Assembly (NCBI RefSeq): GCF_003945765.1
Contig: NZ_CP027712.1
Coordinates: forward strand, 2,480,001-2,544,000
Length of the DNA: 64,000 bases
From: Pseudomonas chlororaphis subsp. chlororaphis
GTDB lineage: Bacteria; Pseudomonadota; Gammaproteobacteria; Pseudomonadales; Pseudomonadaceae
Direction: 5' to 3'
Shown here: one piece after another, positions 1-9,445 of the stretch
How the letters are laid out: every line of letters begins with the position of its first letter
Position numbering within the stretch: position 1 is the first letter of the stretch
Made by a program: the position numbers and the translations under genes
Notes under the pieces: model-generated
Seen by the model: the letters and a program-made list of their open reading frames with translations, nothing else
Databases searched by the model: none
Told to the model about the DNA's origin: nothing

Positions 1-702
1 GGCACGTTCGTCGCGCACCGTGCCGATCAGCCGTGCCCGGCCTTCGCCGGCCAGCGGAAAGACCGCGAGGAAGTCCGCCTCGTCGAGGTCCGCGTGCAAC
101 TCGCCATTGAGCGCCGGCCCGCGGGCGTCGACATCGGCCACATAAAACACCTGCTGATAGGTGCCGCCGGGAAAGTCGATGCCCAGGGTCTTGCGCACTG
201 TCGAATGGGCGCCGTCGCAGCCGGCCAGGTAGAAGGCCTGGCAGGTTTCCTCCTGGCCGTCGGGGCCGCGCAGCTGGGCGCTGACCAGGTGGCCGTGGTC
301 GATGAAGCCCAGCAGTTCGGTCTGGCGCTCGACCGTCACGCCGAAACGCTGCAGACGCTCGATCAGCAGTTGTTCGTGCTGGTCCTGCGGGTAGATTTCC
401 AGGAAGGGGTAGGGCGTCAGGTCGGCGCCGATGCTGCTCAGGGGCAGGTGGGCGGCCTGTTCGCCCTTGACCCAGAGGTTGGCGGCCGGCACCCGGTGAC
501 CCTGGTCGAGGATCGCCTGGGTCAGGTCCAGCTGGCGGTACAGCTCAAGGGTCCGGGCCTGCACCGCCAGGGCCCGGGAGGTGGTGCCGGGGCCGGCGGT
601 CTGGTCGAGGATGCGCACCTTGACCCCTTGCCGGCTCAGCCACAGCGCCAGAACCAGGCCGGTGGGGCCGGCGCCAATGATCAGTACGTCGCTGCGGTTC
701 AT
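1..702 (-). CDS. FAD-dependent aromatic-ring monooxygenase (C-terminus outside window)
   Basis: The frame reads leftward from an ATG at 702 and is open to base 1, so only the N-terminal 234 residues are seen. It begins with a Rossmann dinucleotide motif (LIIGAGPTGL) directly after the start. A second FAD motif of the class A flavoprotein monooxygenases (CDGAHSTVRKTLGI) lies about residue 160. This is the layout of the PheA/TfdB (PF01494) family, whose members hydroxylate phenolic or other aromatic compounds using NAD(P)H and O2. The substrate cannot be read from this fragment. It is followed upstream by a LysE exporter and a VOC protein on the same strand, which may form a loose cluster. Family assignment is firm; specific function is not. 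Confidence 0.85.
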   Translation of the reverse strand, partial: MNRSDVLIIGAGPTGLVLALWLSRQGVKVRILDQTAGPGTTSRALAVQARTLELYRQLDLTQAILDQGHRVPAANLWVKGEQAAHLPLSSIGADLTPYPFLEIYPQDQHEQLLIERLQRFGVTVERQTELLGFIDHGHLVSAQLRGPDGQEETCQAFYLAGCDGAHSTVRKTLGIDFPGGTYQQVFYVADVDARGPALNGELHADLDEADFLAVFPLAGEGRARLIGTVRDERA

Positions 703-754
703 GTCCTTGCCCTCGTCGAGAGATCAATGTCATGCCGGTTTCGTGTAGCAGGTT

Positions 755-1369
755 TCAGCGCTGGGCGAACGCCAGGTTCAGGCCCAGGGCGGCGAAGCTC
801 GCGGCAAAGCTGCGGCGCAGCCAGTTCTGCACCTGGGGCGACTCGATCACCGCCTTGCGGAACAGGTTGGCCAGCAGGCCGTAGACCACGAATACGGCGA
901 AGGTCATCGCCATGAACACACCGCTCAGGCCGAGCATCTGCATGGCCGGCGAGGGGCCGTCGTGGCTGATGAACTGCGGCAGGAAGGCCAGGAAGAAAAT
1001 CGTCAGCTTGGGGTTGAGGATGTTCAGCAGGCAGGCCTTGAGCACCAGGCCGCCGGCGCTGGTGGCGGGCAAGCGGGTGTCCACGGCGAAGGCCGAGCGG
1101 TCGCGCCAGGTGGCGTAGGCCAGGTACAGCAGGTAGGCGACCCCGGCGAACTTCAAGCCCTGGAAGGCCAGCGCGCTGGTGTGCAGGATGGCCGACAGGC
1201 CCAGCACCGAGGCCAGCAGGTGCGGGACTATCCCGGCGGTGCAGCCGATGGCGGTGAACAGGCTGGCGCGCTTGCCGGCCACCAGTGCCGTGGAAATGGT
1301 CAGGATCACGCCGCTGCCGGGGATCAGCACGACGATCAGCGAGGTGATGAGAAAATCCAGTGAGAGCAT
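755..1369 (-). CDS. LysE/RhtB-family amino-acid exporter
   Basis: The protein is 204 residues, the normal size for the LysE/RhtB translocator family (PF01810). It is very hydrophobic, with about six membrane segments. The N-terminal segment has the family pattern of a helix, then PGSGVILTISTALVAGKRAS. A mid-protein segment LLNILNPKLTIFFLAFLPQF is the hallmark NPK region. Members export amino acids or homoserine lactones across the inner membrane by proton antiport. The substrate cannot be told from sequence. The gene sits 53 bases upstream of the monooxygenase start on the same strand, so the two may be cotranscribed. Confidence 0.9.
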   Translation of the reverse strand: MLSLDFLITSLIVVLIPGSGVILTISTALVAGKRASLFTAIGCTAGIVPHLLASVLGLSAILHTSALAFQGLKFAGVAYLLYLAYATWRDRSAFAVDTRLPATSAGGLVLKACLLNILNPKLTIFFLAFLPQFISHDGPSPAMQMLGLSGVFMAMTFAVFVVYGLLANLFRKAVIESPQVQNWLRRSFAASFAALGLNLAFAQR

Positions 1370-1402
1370 GGCGCAGGGAACTCCAGGGCAGGTAAAGGAC
1401 GC

Positions 1403-1771
1403 TCAGGTCTGGCTGAACACTTCCAGTAGGTGGCCGTCGGGGTCATCAAAATACACCCGGCGTCCGCCTTCGTGGCGGTTGATTTCATTGGGGCGCTGCT
1501 TGCCCGGGTCGGCCCAGAACGCCAGGCCGCGCTGGCGAATGCGTTGCAGTATCGGTTCGAAGTCGTCGGCGGCGACCAGAAAGGCGTAGTGCTGGGAAGC
1601 GATGGGCGGGTCGTTGTCGTAGTAATCCAGGGACACGCCGTTATCCAGCTGCACCACCAGCATCGGGCCGAAGGGCACAGGTGGCGGCAGGCCGAGCACC
1701 TGCACGAGAAAATCCGTCGACCGTTGCTTGTCGCGGCACCAGACGATGGTGTGGTTGAGTTGCACGCTCAC
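1403..1771 (-). CDS. VOC-family (glyoxalase/dioxygenase fold) protein
   Basis: This 122-residue protein has the size and start of a single-chain VOC domain (PF00903): LNHTIVWCRDKQRSTDFLVQ with the first candidate metal-binding His, and a C-terminal VYFDDPDGHLLEVF motif containing the last His/Glu ligands. Such proteins bind a divalent metal and act as lyases, dioxygenases or resistance proteins; which applies here is unknown. It lies 33 bases upstream of the LysE gene on the same strand, so it may head a three-gene run with the exporter and the monooxygenase. Confidence 0.85.
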   Translation of the reverse strand: MSVQLNHTIVWCRDKQRSTDFLVQVLGLPPPVPFGPMLVVQLDNGVSLDYYDNDPPIASQHYAFLVAADDFEPILQRIRQRGLAFWADPGKQRPNEINRHEGGRRVYFDDPDGHLLEVFSQT

Positions 1772-1957
1772 GATGGGCCCCCTGTGTTGTTTTTCTGTGG
1801 GCGATGAGGTTTCAGATTAGGTGAAATTCGCCGTCGGTCACGGGGAATGCTCAAATGGCCTGTCGCTGGTACGGAACAGCGCGGCGCCTTGAGGGTCGAT
1901 ATCCGCGGCGACGCATGCACCTCAAGCGCGGGCCACCTTCGGAATTACTGGGAAGCC

Positions 1958-3055
1958 ATGTCTATAAAACCTCTGCATTCACTTCGCTGGGCCGCTGTCG
2001 CGGCCTCGCTGGCCCTGGCCGGCTGTGCCGGCCAGTTCGGTTCAAAGGCGCCGGCGCCCAGCCCGGCGCAGGTCCAGGCCCAGGTGGCGCGCCTGTTGCC
2101 GGCCAAGGTCGCCGATCGCCAGGGCTGGGCCCGGGATATCCAGGTGGCCTTTACCGCCCAGGGCATCGAGCCGAGCAAGAGCAACCTCTGCGCGGTGCTG
2201 GCGGTGGCCGAGCAGGAGTCCACCTATCAGGTCGACCCGCCGGTGCCGGGGCTGGGCAAGATCGCCCGCAGCGAAATCGACCGCCGCGCGGCCAAGGTGC
2301 ATGTGCCGTCGATGCTGGTGAGCGCGGCGTTACAGGTGCGTTCGCCGAACGGCAAGTCCTACAGCGAGCGCCTGGCCGGGGCGCGCACGGAGAAGGAACT
2401 GAGCACGATCTTCGACGACTTCATCGGCAGCGTGCCCATGGGCAAGACCCTGTTCGGCGGTTTCAACCCGGTGCACACCGGCGGGCCGATGCAGGTCAGC
2501 ATCGACTTCGCCGAGCAGCAGGCGCGCAATTACCCCTACAGCGTGGACGGCTCGATCCGCCGCGAGGTGTTCAGCCGGCGTGGCGGCATGTATTTCGGCA
2601 TCGCCCACTTGCTCGGTTACCCGGTGAATTACCCGCAGCCGCTGTACCGCTTCGCCGATTTCAACGCCGGTTGGTACGCCAGCCGCAATGCCGCGTTCCA
2701 GAACGCCCTGAGCGTAGCCTCGGGGATTTCCCTGGCGCTGGACGGCGACCTGATCCGCTACGACTCGATCATGCCCGGCAGCACCGAGCTGGCGGCGCGC
2801 GCCCTGGGCAAATCCCTGGACATGCGCAACCCGACCATTCGCAACCAGCTGGAGAAGGGCAACAGCCTCGAGTTCGAAGACACCAAGCTGTACAAGCGGG
2901 TATTCGCCTTGGCCGATCAGGCCCAGGGCAAGGCTTTGCCGCGGCAGATCCTGCCGGGTATCCAGCTGAAGAGCCCGAAGATCACCCGCAAACTGACCAC
3001 CGCCTGGTTCGCCAAACGGGTGGACGAGCGGTATCAGCGCTGCATGGCGAAGTGA
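1958..3055 (+). CDS. DUF1615-family lipoprotein
   Basis: The chosen ATG at 1958 gives 365 residues starting with a lipoprotein signal: charged N-terminus, hydrophobic stretch, and the lipobox LALAGC, so the mature protein would be lipid-anchored at the Cys. The frame extends further upstream without a signal peptide, which argues for this start. The body (CAVLAVAEQESTYQ near residue 90, then GGFNPVHTGGPMQVSIDFAE and MYFGIAHLLGYP) matches the uncharacterised DUF1615 family of proteobacterial lipoproteins. The E-x-x-S/T-Y stretch resembles the catalytic region of lysozyme-like folds, so a peptidoglycan role is conceivable, but this is inference. The gene stands alone and is followed by a strong terminator. 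Confidence 0.85.
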   Translation: MSIKPLHSLRWAAVAASLALAGCAGQFGSKAPAPSPAQVQAQVARLLPAKVADRQGWARDIQVAFTAQGIEPSKSNLCAVLAVAEQESTYQVDPPVPGLGKIARSEIDRRAAKVHVPSMLVSAALQVRSPNGKSYSERLAGARTEKELSTIFDDFIGSVPMGKTLFGGFNPVHTGGPMQVSIDFAEQQARNYPYSVDGSIRREVFSRRGGMYFGIAHLLGYPVNYPQPLYRFADFNAGWYASRNAAFQNALSVASGISLALDGDLIRYDSIMPGSTELAARALGKSLDMRNPTIRNQLEKGNSLEFEDTKLYKRVFALADQAQGKALPRQILPGIQLKSPKITRKLTTAWFAKRVDERYQRCMAK

Positions 3056-3100
3056 GCAGGGTGAAAGCGATCGATCGGGGAATCCCGACGCCCTGAAATG

Positions 3101-3134
3101 AAAAAAGCCCGGCTGATAAGGCCGGGCTTTTTTT
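3101..3134. terminator. Bidirectional rho-independent terminator
   Basis: AAAAAAGCCCGGC, a seven-base loop TGATAAG, then GCCGGGCTTTTTTT. The stem has A on one side and T on the other, so it can stop the lipoprotein gene from the left and the leftward repeat-protein gene ending at 3156. Confidence 0.92.
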
Positions 3135-3155
3135 CGAGTACTGCGGACCGCGCAA

Positions 3156-3596
3156 TCATACGGCGCGACGCTCGATCAGACGGTCGGAACCACCTTCGGC
3201 AACGCGACGCTCGATCAGACGATCGGAACCACCTTCGGCGACGCGACGCTCGATCAGACGGTCGGAGCCACCTTCGGCAACGCGGCGTTCGATCAGACGA
3301 TCAGCACCACCTTCGGCAACGCGACGTTCGATCAGACGGTCGGAACCACCTTCGGCGACGCGACGCTCGATCAGACGGTCGGAGCCACCTTCGGCAACGC
3401 GACGTTCGATCAGACGATCGGAACCACCTTCGGCAACACGGCGTTCGATCAAGCGATCGGCGCCACCTTCGGCGAGACGTTTTTCAATCAGGCGATCCGA
3501 GCCGCCTTCGGCGACCACAGGGTAGGCCGAGGACGCGGCAAAAGCGTTTGCTGCAAGAACCGAGAAAGCGATGCTGAGAAGAATTTGGCGTTTCAT
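3156..3596 (-). CDS. Secreted protein of nine tandem 13-residue repeats
   Basis: The ATG at 3596 gives 146 residues. Residues 1-20 (MKRQILLSIAFSVLAANAFA) are a clear Sec signal peptide with an AxA cleavage site; the longer frame upstream lacks one. Residues 28-144 are nine near-perfect copies of VAEGGSDRLIERR, followed by AV and stop. Copies differ mainly by S/A at position 6 and by EKR/ERR at the end. No known catalytic domain is present. Similar repeat proteins occur in Pseudomonas, sometimes annotated 'phage infection protein', a label I cannot support from sequence. The repeat is strongly charged and could form an extended or coiled periplasmic rod. It is transcribed towards the shared terminator at 3101-3134. 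Confidence 0.85.
   Translation of the reverse strand: MKRQILLSIAFSVLAANAFAASSAYPVVAEGGSDRLIEKRLAEGGADRLIERRVAEGGSDRLIERRVAEGGSDRLIERRVAEGGSDRLIERRVAEGGADRLIERRVAEGGSDRLIERRVAEGGSDRLIERRVAEGGSDRLIERRAV
3165..3515 (-). repeat. Nine tandem 39-bp coding repeats
   Basis: Each 39-base unit encodes VAEGGSDRLIERR. Units differ from each other mostly at third codon positions, which indicates that the amino-acid repeat is being kept by selection rather than being a very recent duplication. Copy number is expected to vary between strains. Confidence 0.95.
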
Positions 3597-3729
3597 GGTG
3601 GTGTGCTCCGGGGTGTTGTTTGGTTGGTATGGAGCAGATGTTACGTGGCGGATTTTTTTTGAGAATTTCATTGGGTCGATGGTGACCATCGACGCCAATG
3701 ATAGCTGCGCCAACCCCCGGAACAGAGCC

Positions 3730-5340
<1,611 letters not shown>

Positions 5341-5341
5341 G

Positions 5342-6364
5342 TCAGCTCCGGGGATCGAAGGCGTCGCGGCAGGCCTCGCCGATAAACACCAGCAACGAGA
5401 GAATCAGCGCCAGGGCGAAAAACGCCGTCAGGCCCAGCCAGGGGGCTTGCAGATTGCGCTTGGCCTGGCCGATCAGTTCGCCCAGGGAGGCGGTGCCGGC
5501 GGGCATGCCGAAGCCGAGAAAATCCAGGGCGGTGAGGGTGGCGATGGCGCCAGTGAGAATGAACGGCAGGTAGGTCAGGGTGGAGGTCATGGCATTGGGC
5601 AGGATGTGCCGGCGCATCAGCTCGCCGTCGCTCAGGCCCAGGGCCCGGGCGGCCTTGACGTACTCCAGGTTGCGCCCGCGCAGGAACTCGGCGCGCACCA
5701 CGTCCACCAGGGCCAGCCAGGAGAACAGCGCCATGATCCCCAGCAGCCACCAGAAGCTCGGCGAGACGAACCCCGAGAGAATGATCAGCAGGTACAGCAC
5801 CGGCAGCCCCGACCAGATTTCCAGCAGGCGCTGCCCGAACAGGTCGACCCAGCCGCCGTAATAACCCTGCAGGGCGCCGGCGGTGATGCCGATCAGCGCA
5901 CTGATGACGGTCAGCGCCAGGGCGAACAGGATCGACACCCGCGTGCCGAAGATCACCCGCGCCAGCACGTCCCGGGCCTGGTCGTCGGTGCCCAGCCAGT
6001 TCTGCGCCGAGGGCGGGCTGGGGGCCGGCAGGCTGAGGTCGTAGTTGACCGTGTCGTAGCTGAAGGGGATCGGCGGGAACAGCATCCAGCCGCCCTGGCC
6101 CTCGATCAGTTCGTGCACGTAGCTGCTGGAATAGTCGGGCTGGAACGGCAGTTCGCCACCGAACTCGGTTTCGTCGTAGTCGCTGAGGATCGGGAAATAC
6201 CAGGCGCCGTGATAGCGGATGACCAAGGGCTTGTCGTTGGCGATCAGCTCGCCGCCCAGGCAGACCAGGCACAGGCCGATAAACAGCCACAGCGACCAGC
6301 GACCCCGGCGGTTGGCCTTGAAGTGTTCGATGCGACGACGGCCCAGGGGAGAGAGTGTGAACAT
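5342..6364 (-). CDS. yejE: Peptide ABC importer inner-membrane permease (YejE type)
   Basis: The ATG at 6364 gives 340 residues starting [16 protein letters not shown] longer in-frame extension exists but overlaps yejB entirely and is not credible. The stop codon of yejB overlaps this start by one base (TGATG), indicating translational coupling. The protein has one N-terminal membrane segment, a long periplasmic stretch (about residues 45-140) rich in Trp, Tyr and Pro, then five further segments. The permease loop that docks on the ATPase (EYVKAARALGLSDGELMRRH) is present. This is the DppC/OppC-type permease specific to YejABEF-like systems, which are longer at the N-terminus than ordinary OppC. 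Confidence 0.93.
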   Translation of the reverse strand: MFTLSPLGRRRIEHFKANRRGRWSLWLFIGLCLVCLGGELIANDKPLVIRYHGAWYFPILSDYDETEFGGELPFQPDYSSSYVHELIEGQGGWMLFPPIPFSYDTVNYDLSLPAPSPPSAQNWLGTDDQARDVLARVIFGTRVSILFALALTVISALIGITAGALQGYYGGWVDLFGQRLLEIWSGLPVLYLLIILSGFVSPSFWWLLGIMALFSWLALVDVVRAEFLRGRNLEYVKAARALGLSDGELMRRHILPNAMTSTLTYLPFILTGAIATLTALDFLGFGMPAGTASLGELIGQAKRNLQAPWLGLTAFFALALILSLLVFIGEACRDAFDPRS

Positions 6365-7428
6365 CAGGCAGTCCTCGCCGAGAAGTCGATGCGCGGATCG
6401 ACCAGGCTGTAGCACAGGTCGCCGATCAGCTTGATCAGCAGGCCGAACAGGGTGAACAGGAACAGCGCGCCGAACACCACCGGGTAGTCCCGCGACACCG
6501 CGGCCTCGTAGCTCATGCGCCCGAGGCCGTCGAGGTTGAAGAGGGTCTCGATCAGCAGCGAGCCGGCGAAGAACACCTCGATCAGCGCTGTGGGAATGCC
6601 GGCGATCACCAGCAGCATGGCGTTGCGAAACACATGGCCGTAGAGCACCCGACGCTCGCTCAGGCCCTTGGCCCGGGCGGTGACCACGTACTGGCGGCTG
6701 ATCTCGTTGAGGAAGCTGTTCTTGGTCAGCAGGGTCAGGGTGGCGAAGCCGCCGATCACCAGCGCCGACACCGGCAGCACCAGGTGCCACAGGTAGTCGC
6801 CGACCTTGGCCAGGGGCCCGAGGCTGGCGAAGTTGTCCGAGACCAGGCCCTGCACCGGGAACCAGTCCAGGTAGCTGCCGCCGGCGAACACCACGATCAG
6901 CAGGATGGCGAACAGGAACGCCGGCATGGCGTAGCCGAGGACGATGGCGCTGCTGGTCCAGGCATCGAAGGCGCTGCCATTGCGGATCGCCTTGCGCACT
7001 CCCAGGGGAATCGACACCAGGTAGGTGATCAGGGTCGCCCACAGGCCGAGGGACAGCGAGGTCGGCAGTTTCTGCAGGATCAGGTCGGTGACCTTGGCCC
7101 CGCGGAAGAAGCTGTTGCCGAAGTCCAGTTGCGCGTAGTTCTTCAGCATCAGCCACAGGCGCTGGTGCATTGGCTTGTCGAAGCCGTAGTGGTGCTTGAT
7201 CTCCTCGATCAGCGCCGGGTCCAGGCCACGGCTGCTGCGTCCGCTGCCACCCACGGCGGCGACCTCGGCGCCACCGCCCATGGCATGCCCGCCGAAGCCT
7301 TGCAGGCGGGCGATGGCCTGTTCCACCGGGCCGCCGGGCGCGGCCTGGACGATCAGGAAGTTGACCACCAGGATGCACAGCAGGGTGGGGATGATCAGCA
7401 GCAGGCGACGACTCAGGTAACGGCCCAT
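6364..7428 (-). CDS. yejB: Peptide ABC importer inner-membrane permease (YejB type)
   Basis: 354 residues with the OppB/DppB pattern: an N-terminal membrane segment ([20 protein letters not shown]), a periplasmic loop, then five membrane segments. The ATPase-docking EAA loop reads [21 protein letters not shown] glycine-rich stretch near residues 45-70 ([20 protein letters not shown]) is an insertion in the periplasmic loop also seen in YejB proteins. The start is two bases from the yejA stop, so the two permeases, binding protein and ATPase are one operon. Confidence 0.93.
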   Translation of the reverse strand: MGRYLSRRLLLIIPTLLCILVVNFLIVQAAPGGPVEQAIARLQGFGGHAMGGGAEVAAVGGSGRSSRGLDPALIEEIKHHYGFDKPMHQRLWLMLKNYAQLDFGNSFFRGAKVTDLILQKLPTSLSLGLWATLITYLVSIPLGVRKAIRNGSAFDAWTSSAIVLGYAMPAFLFAILLIVVFAGGSYLDWFPVQGLVSDNFASLGPLAKVGDYLWHLVLPVSALVIGGFATLTLLTKNSFLNEISRQYVVTARAKGLSERRVLYGHVFRNAMLLVIAGIPTALIEVFFAGSLLIETLFNLDGLGRMSYEAAVSRDYPVVFGALFLFTLFGLLIKLIGDLCYSLVDPRIDFSARTA

Positions 7429-7429
7429 G

Positions 7430-9310
7430 TCAGTGCGCCTCCAGGGTGCCGCGCAGGGTGCTCATCTGGCGGCTGGTCAGGGCCTTGGGGCTGACCTCCC
7501 ACCAGGTGTTCAGGCCCTCGTCGTAGATCGGCGCGATGGCCGGCCGACCGAAGCGGTTCTGGAACACCGTGGGCGTGCCCTTGGAGTAGTAATTGGGAAT
7601 CATGTATTGGCCCCATTGCAGCACCCGGTCCAGGGCCCGGGCGTAATGCACCATCTCGTCGCGGCTATTGGCCTGGACCAGGCCATCGATCAGGCGGTCC
7701 ACTGCCGGGTTGGCCAGCACCATGGAGTTGGAGCTACCGACCTGGGTCGCGCTTTGCGAACCGTACAGGCTGTACAGCTCGCGACCCGGGGAGACGATGG
7801 GGTCGCCGCTGCGGGGGAAGCTGGTGACGATCATGTCGTAGTCCCGGGCGTTGAGCAGGTTGATGTACTGCGCCGAATCGATGCGCCGCAGGTTGAGGGT
7901 GATGCCGATCTGCGCCAGGGTGCGTTTGTACGGCAGCAGCATGCGGTCGAAGCCGCCCTGGCCATCGAGAAAGGTGAACTCCAGCGGCTCGCCGGCGGCG
8001 TTCACCAGTCGGTTGTTCCGGGGTGTCCAGCCGGCCTCGGCCAGCAGGCGCAGGGCCTGCAGCTGCTTGTCACGGATGCGGCCGCTGCCGTCGGTCTGCG
8101 GGGGCCGGTAGACCTGGGTGAAGACTTCGTCGGGGATCTGTCCGCGCAGGGGTTCGAGGATCTCCCGTTCGCGGGCGTCCGGCAGGGCGGTGGCGGCCAT
8201 CTCGCTTTTCGGCCAGTAGCTCTGCTGGCGCACGTAGAAGCCGCGCATCATCTGCTTGTTGGTCCACTCGAAATCCCACAGCAGGGTCAGCGCCTGGCGC
8301 ACCCGGCGGTCGTGGAAGACCGGCTGCTGCAGGTTGAACACAAAGCCCTGGGCGGCGGTGGGCTTGTCGGGTGCGAGGATCGCCTGTTGCAGGCGGCCGT
8401 CGCGCAGGGCCGGGCTGTCGTAGCCGACCACGTAACCGGACGAGGAAAACTCGCGGTTGTAGTCGAAGGCGCCGGCCTGCAGCAACTGGCGCGCGACGTC
8501 GGTGTCGCCGTAGAAATTCACCGTCAGGCGGTCGAAGTTGTACAGGCCGCGGCTGACCGGCAGGTCCCTGGCCCACCAGTTCGGGTCGCGCTCGAAGCTG
8601 ATGCTGCGCCCGGCGTCGACCTTGCCGACCTTGTATGGCCCGCTGCCCAGGGGCGGCTCGAAACCGCCGCCGTTGGCGAAATCGCGGGTCCTCCACCAGT
8701 GTTCGGGCAGCACGCGCAGGGTCGCCAGGTCCAGGGCCAGGGTGCGGTTGAGGTTGTTCTTGAAGTCGAAGCGCACCTGCCCGGGGCCTTCGATCACCAC
8801 GTCCCGCACGTCGCCGTACAGCTGGCGATAGCTCAGGCTGCCCTTGCTCAGCAGCAGGTCGAAGGTGTAGCGCACGTCTTGCGCGGTGATCGGCGTGCCA
8901 TCGGCGAAGCGTGCCCTGGGGTCGAGGTAGAAGCGCACCCACAGGCCGTCGGGGTCGCGCTCCATGCGTTCGGCCACCAGCCCGTAGACGGTGTAGGGCT
9001 CGTCCAGGGAACGAAAGGCCAGGGGCGAATACACCCAGTCGTTGACCTGGGCCACCGCGATGCCCTGGTCGGCATAGGGGGTGATGTAGTTGAACTGGCC
9101 GATCTCCATCGAGGCGCGGCTCAGGGAGCCGCCCTTGGGCGCATCGGGGTTGACGTAGTCGAAGTGCTGGAAGCCCGGCGGGTACTTCGGCGGTTCGCCA
9201 TAGACCGTCATGGCATAGCTGCCATGGGCGGCGGCCAGGGCCCCGCCGGCGGCGCCAAGCAGCGCGGCAGCCAGCGCCAGCCCAGCCAGGGTGCGGGTCA
9301 GTGCAGACAT
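7430..9310 (-). CDS. yejA: Periplasmic peptide-binding protein (YejA type)
   Basis: 626 residues. Residues 1-27 form a Sec signal peptide ([20 protein letters not shown] then AGGALAA). The mature part is a family 5 extracellular solute-binding protein (SBP_bac_5): [17 protein letters not shown] near the N-terminus and [20 protein letters not shown] near residue 220. Its length exceeds that of OppA/DppA and fits YejA-like binding proteins. It would hand the ligand to YejB/YejE. The position directly after a TonB-dependent receptor suggests the same ligand crosses the outer membrane through that receptor. Ligand identity is not readable; peptides, peptide-nucleotide antibiotics or peptide metallophores are candidates. 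Confidence 0.93.
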   Translation of the reverse strand: MSALTRTLAGLALAAALLGAAGGALAAAHGSYAMTVYGEPPKYPPGFQHFDYVNPDAPKGGSLSRASMEIGQFNYITPYADQGIAVAQVNDWVYSPLAFRSLDEPYTVYGLVAERMERDPDGLWVRFYLDPRARFADGTPITAQDVRYTFDLLLSKGSLSYRQLYGDVRDVVIEGPGQVRFDFKNNLNRTLALDLATLRVLPEHWWRTRDFANGGGFEPPLGSGPYKVGKVDAGRSISFERDPNWWARDLPVSRGLYNFDRLTVNFYGDTDVARQLLQAGAFDYNREFSSSGYVVGYDSPALRDGRLQQAILAPDKPTAAQGFVFNLQQPVFHDRRVRQALTLLWDFEWTNKQMMRGFYVRQQSYWPKSEMAATALPDAREREILEPLRGQIPDEVFTQVYRPPQTDGSGRIRDKQLQALRLLAEAGWTPRNNRLVNAAGEPLEFTFLDGQGGFDRMLLPYKRTLAQIGITLNLRRIDSAQYINLLNARDYDMIVTSFPRSGDPIVSPGRELYSLYGSQSATQVGSSNSMVLANPAVDRLIDGLVQANSRDEMVHYARALDRVLQWGQYMIPNYYSKGTPTVFQNRFGRPAIAPIYDEGLNTWWEVSPKALTSRQMSTLRGTLEAH

Positions 9311-9445
9311 GATCGAAAGGTTCCTCGTGATGCCGGAAAGCCAGGGTCGGCAGGGCGAAAAGACCCACGGCGGCGGGCCGCCATGGGGCGCGAATTCGCA
9401 ATGCGGCCGGGGCCGGCCGGAGTCTTGCGCGGCCCCGGCGGTGAC

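Noticed and set aside
5342..7378. 678-codon version of the YejE-type permease
   Set aside because: The extra N-terminal part is yejB read in another frame. The ATG at 6364, coupled to the yejB stop, gives the proper family length.
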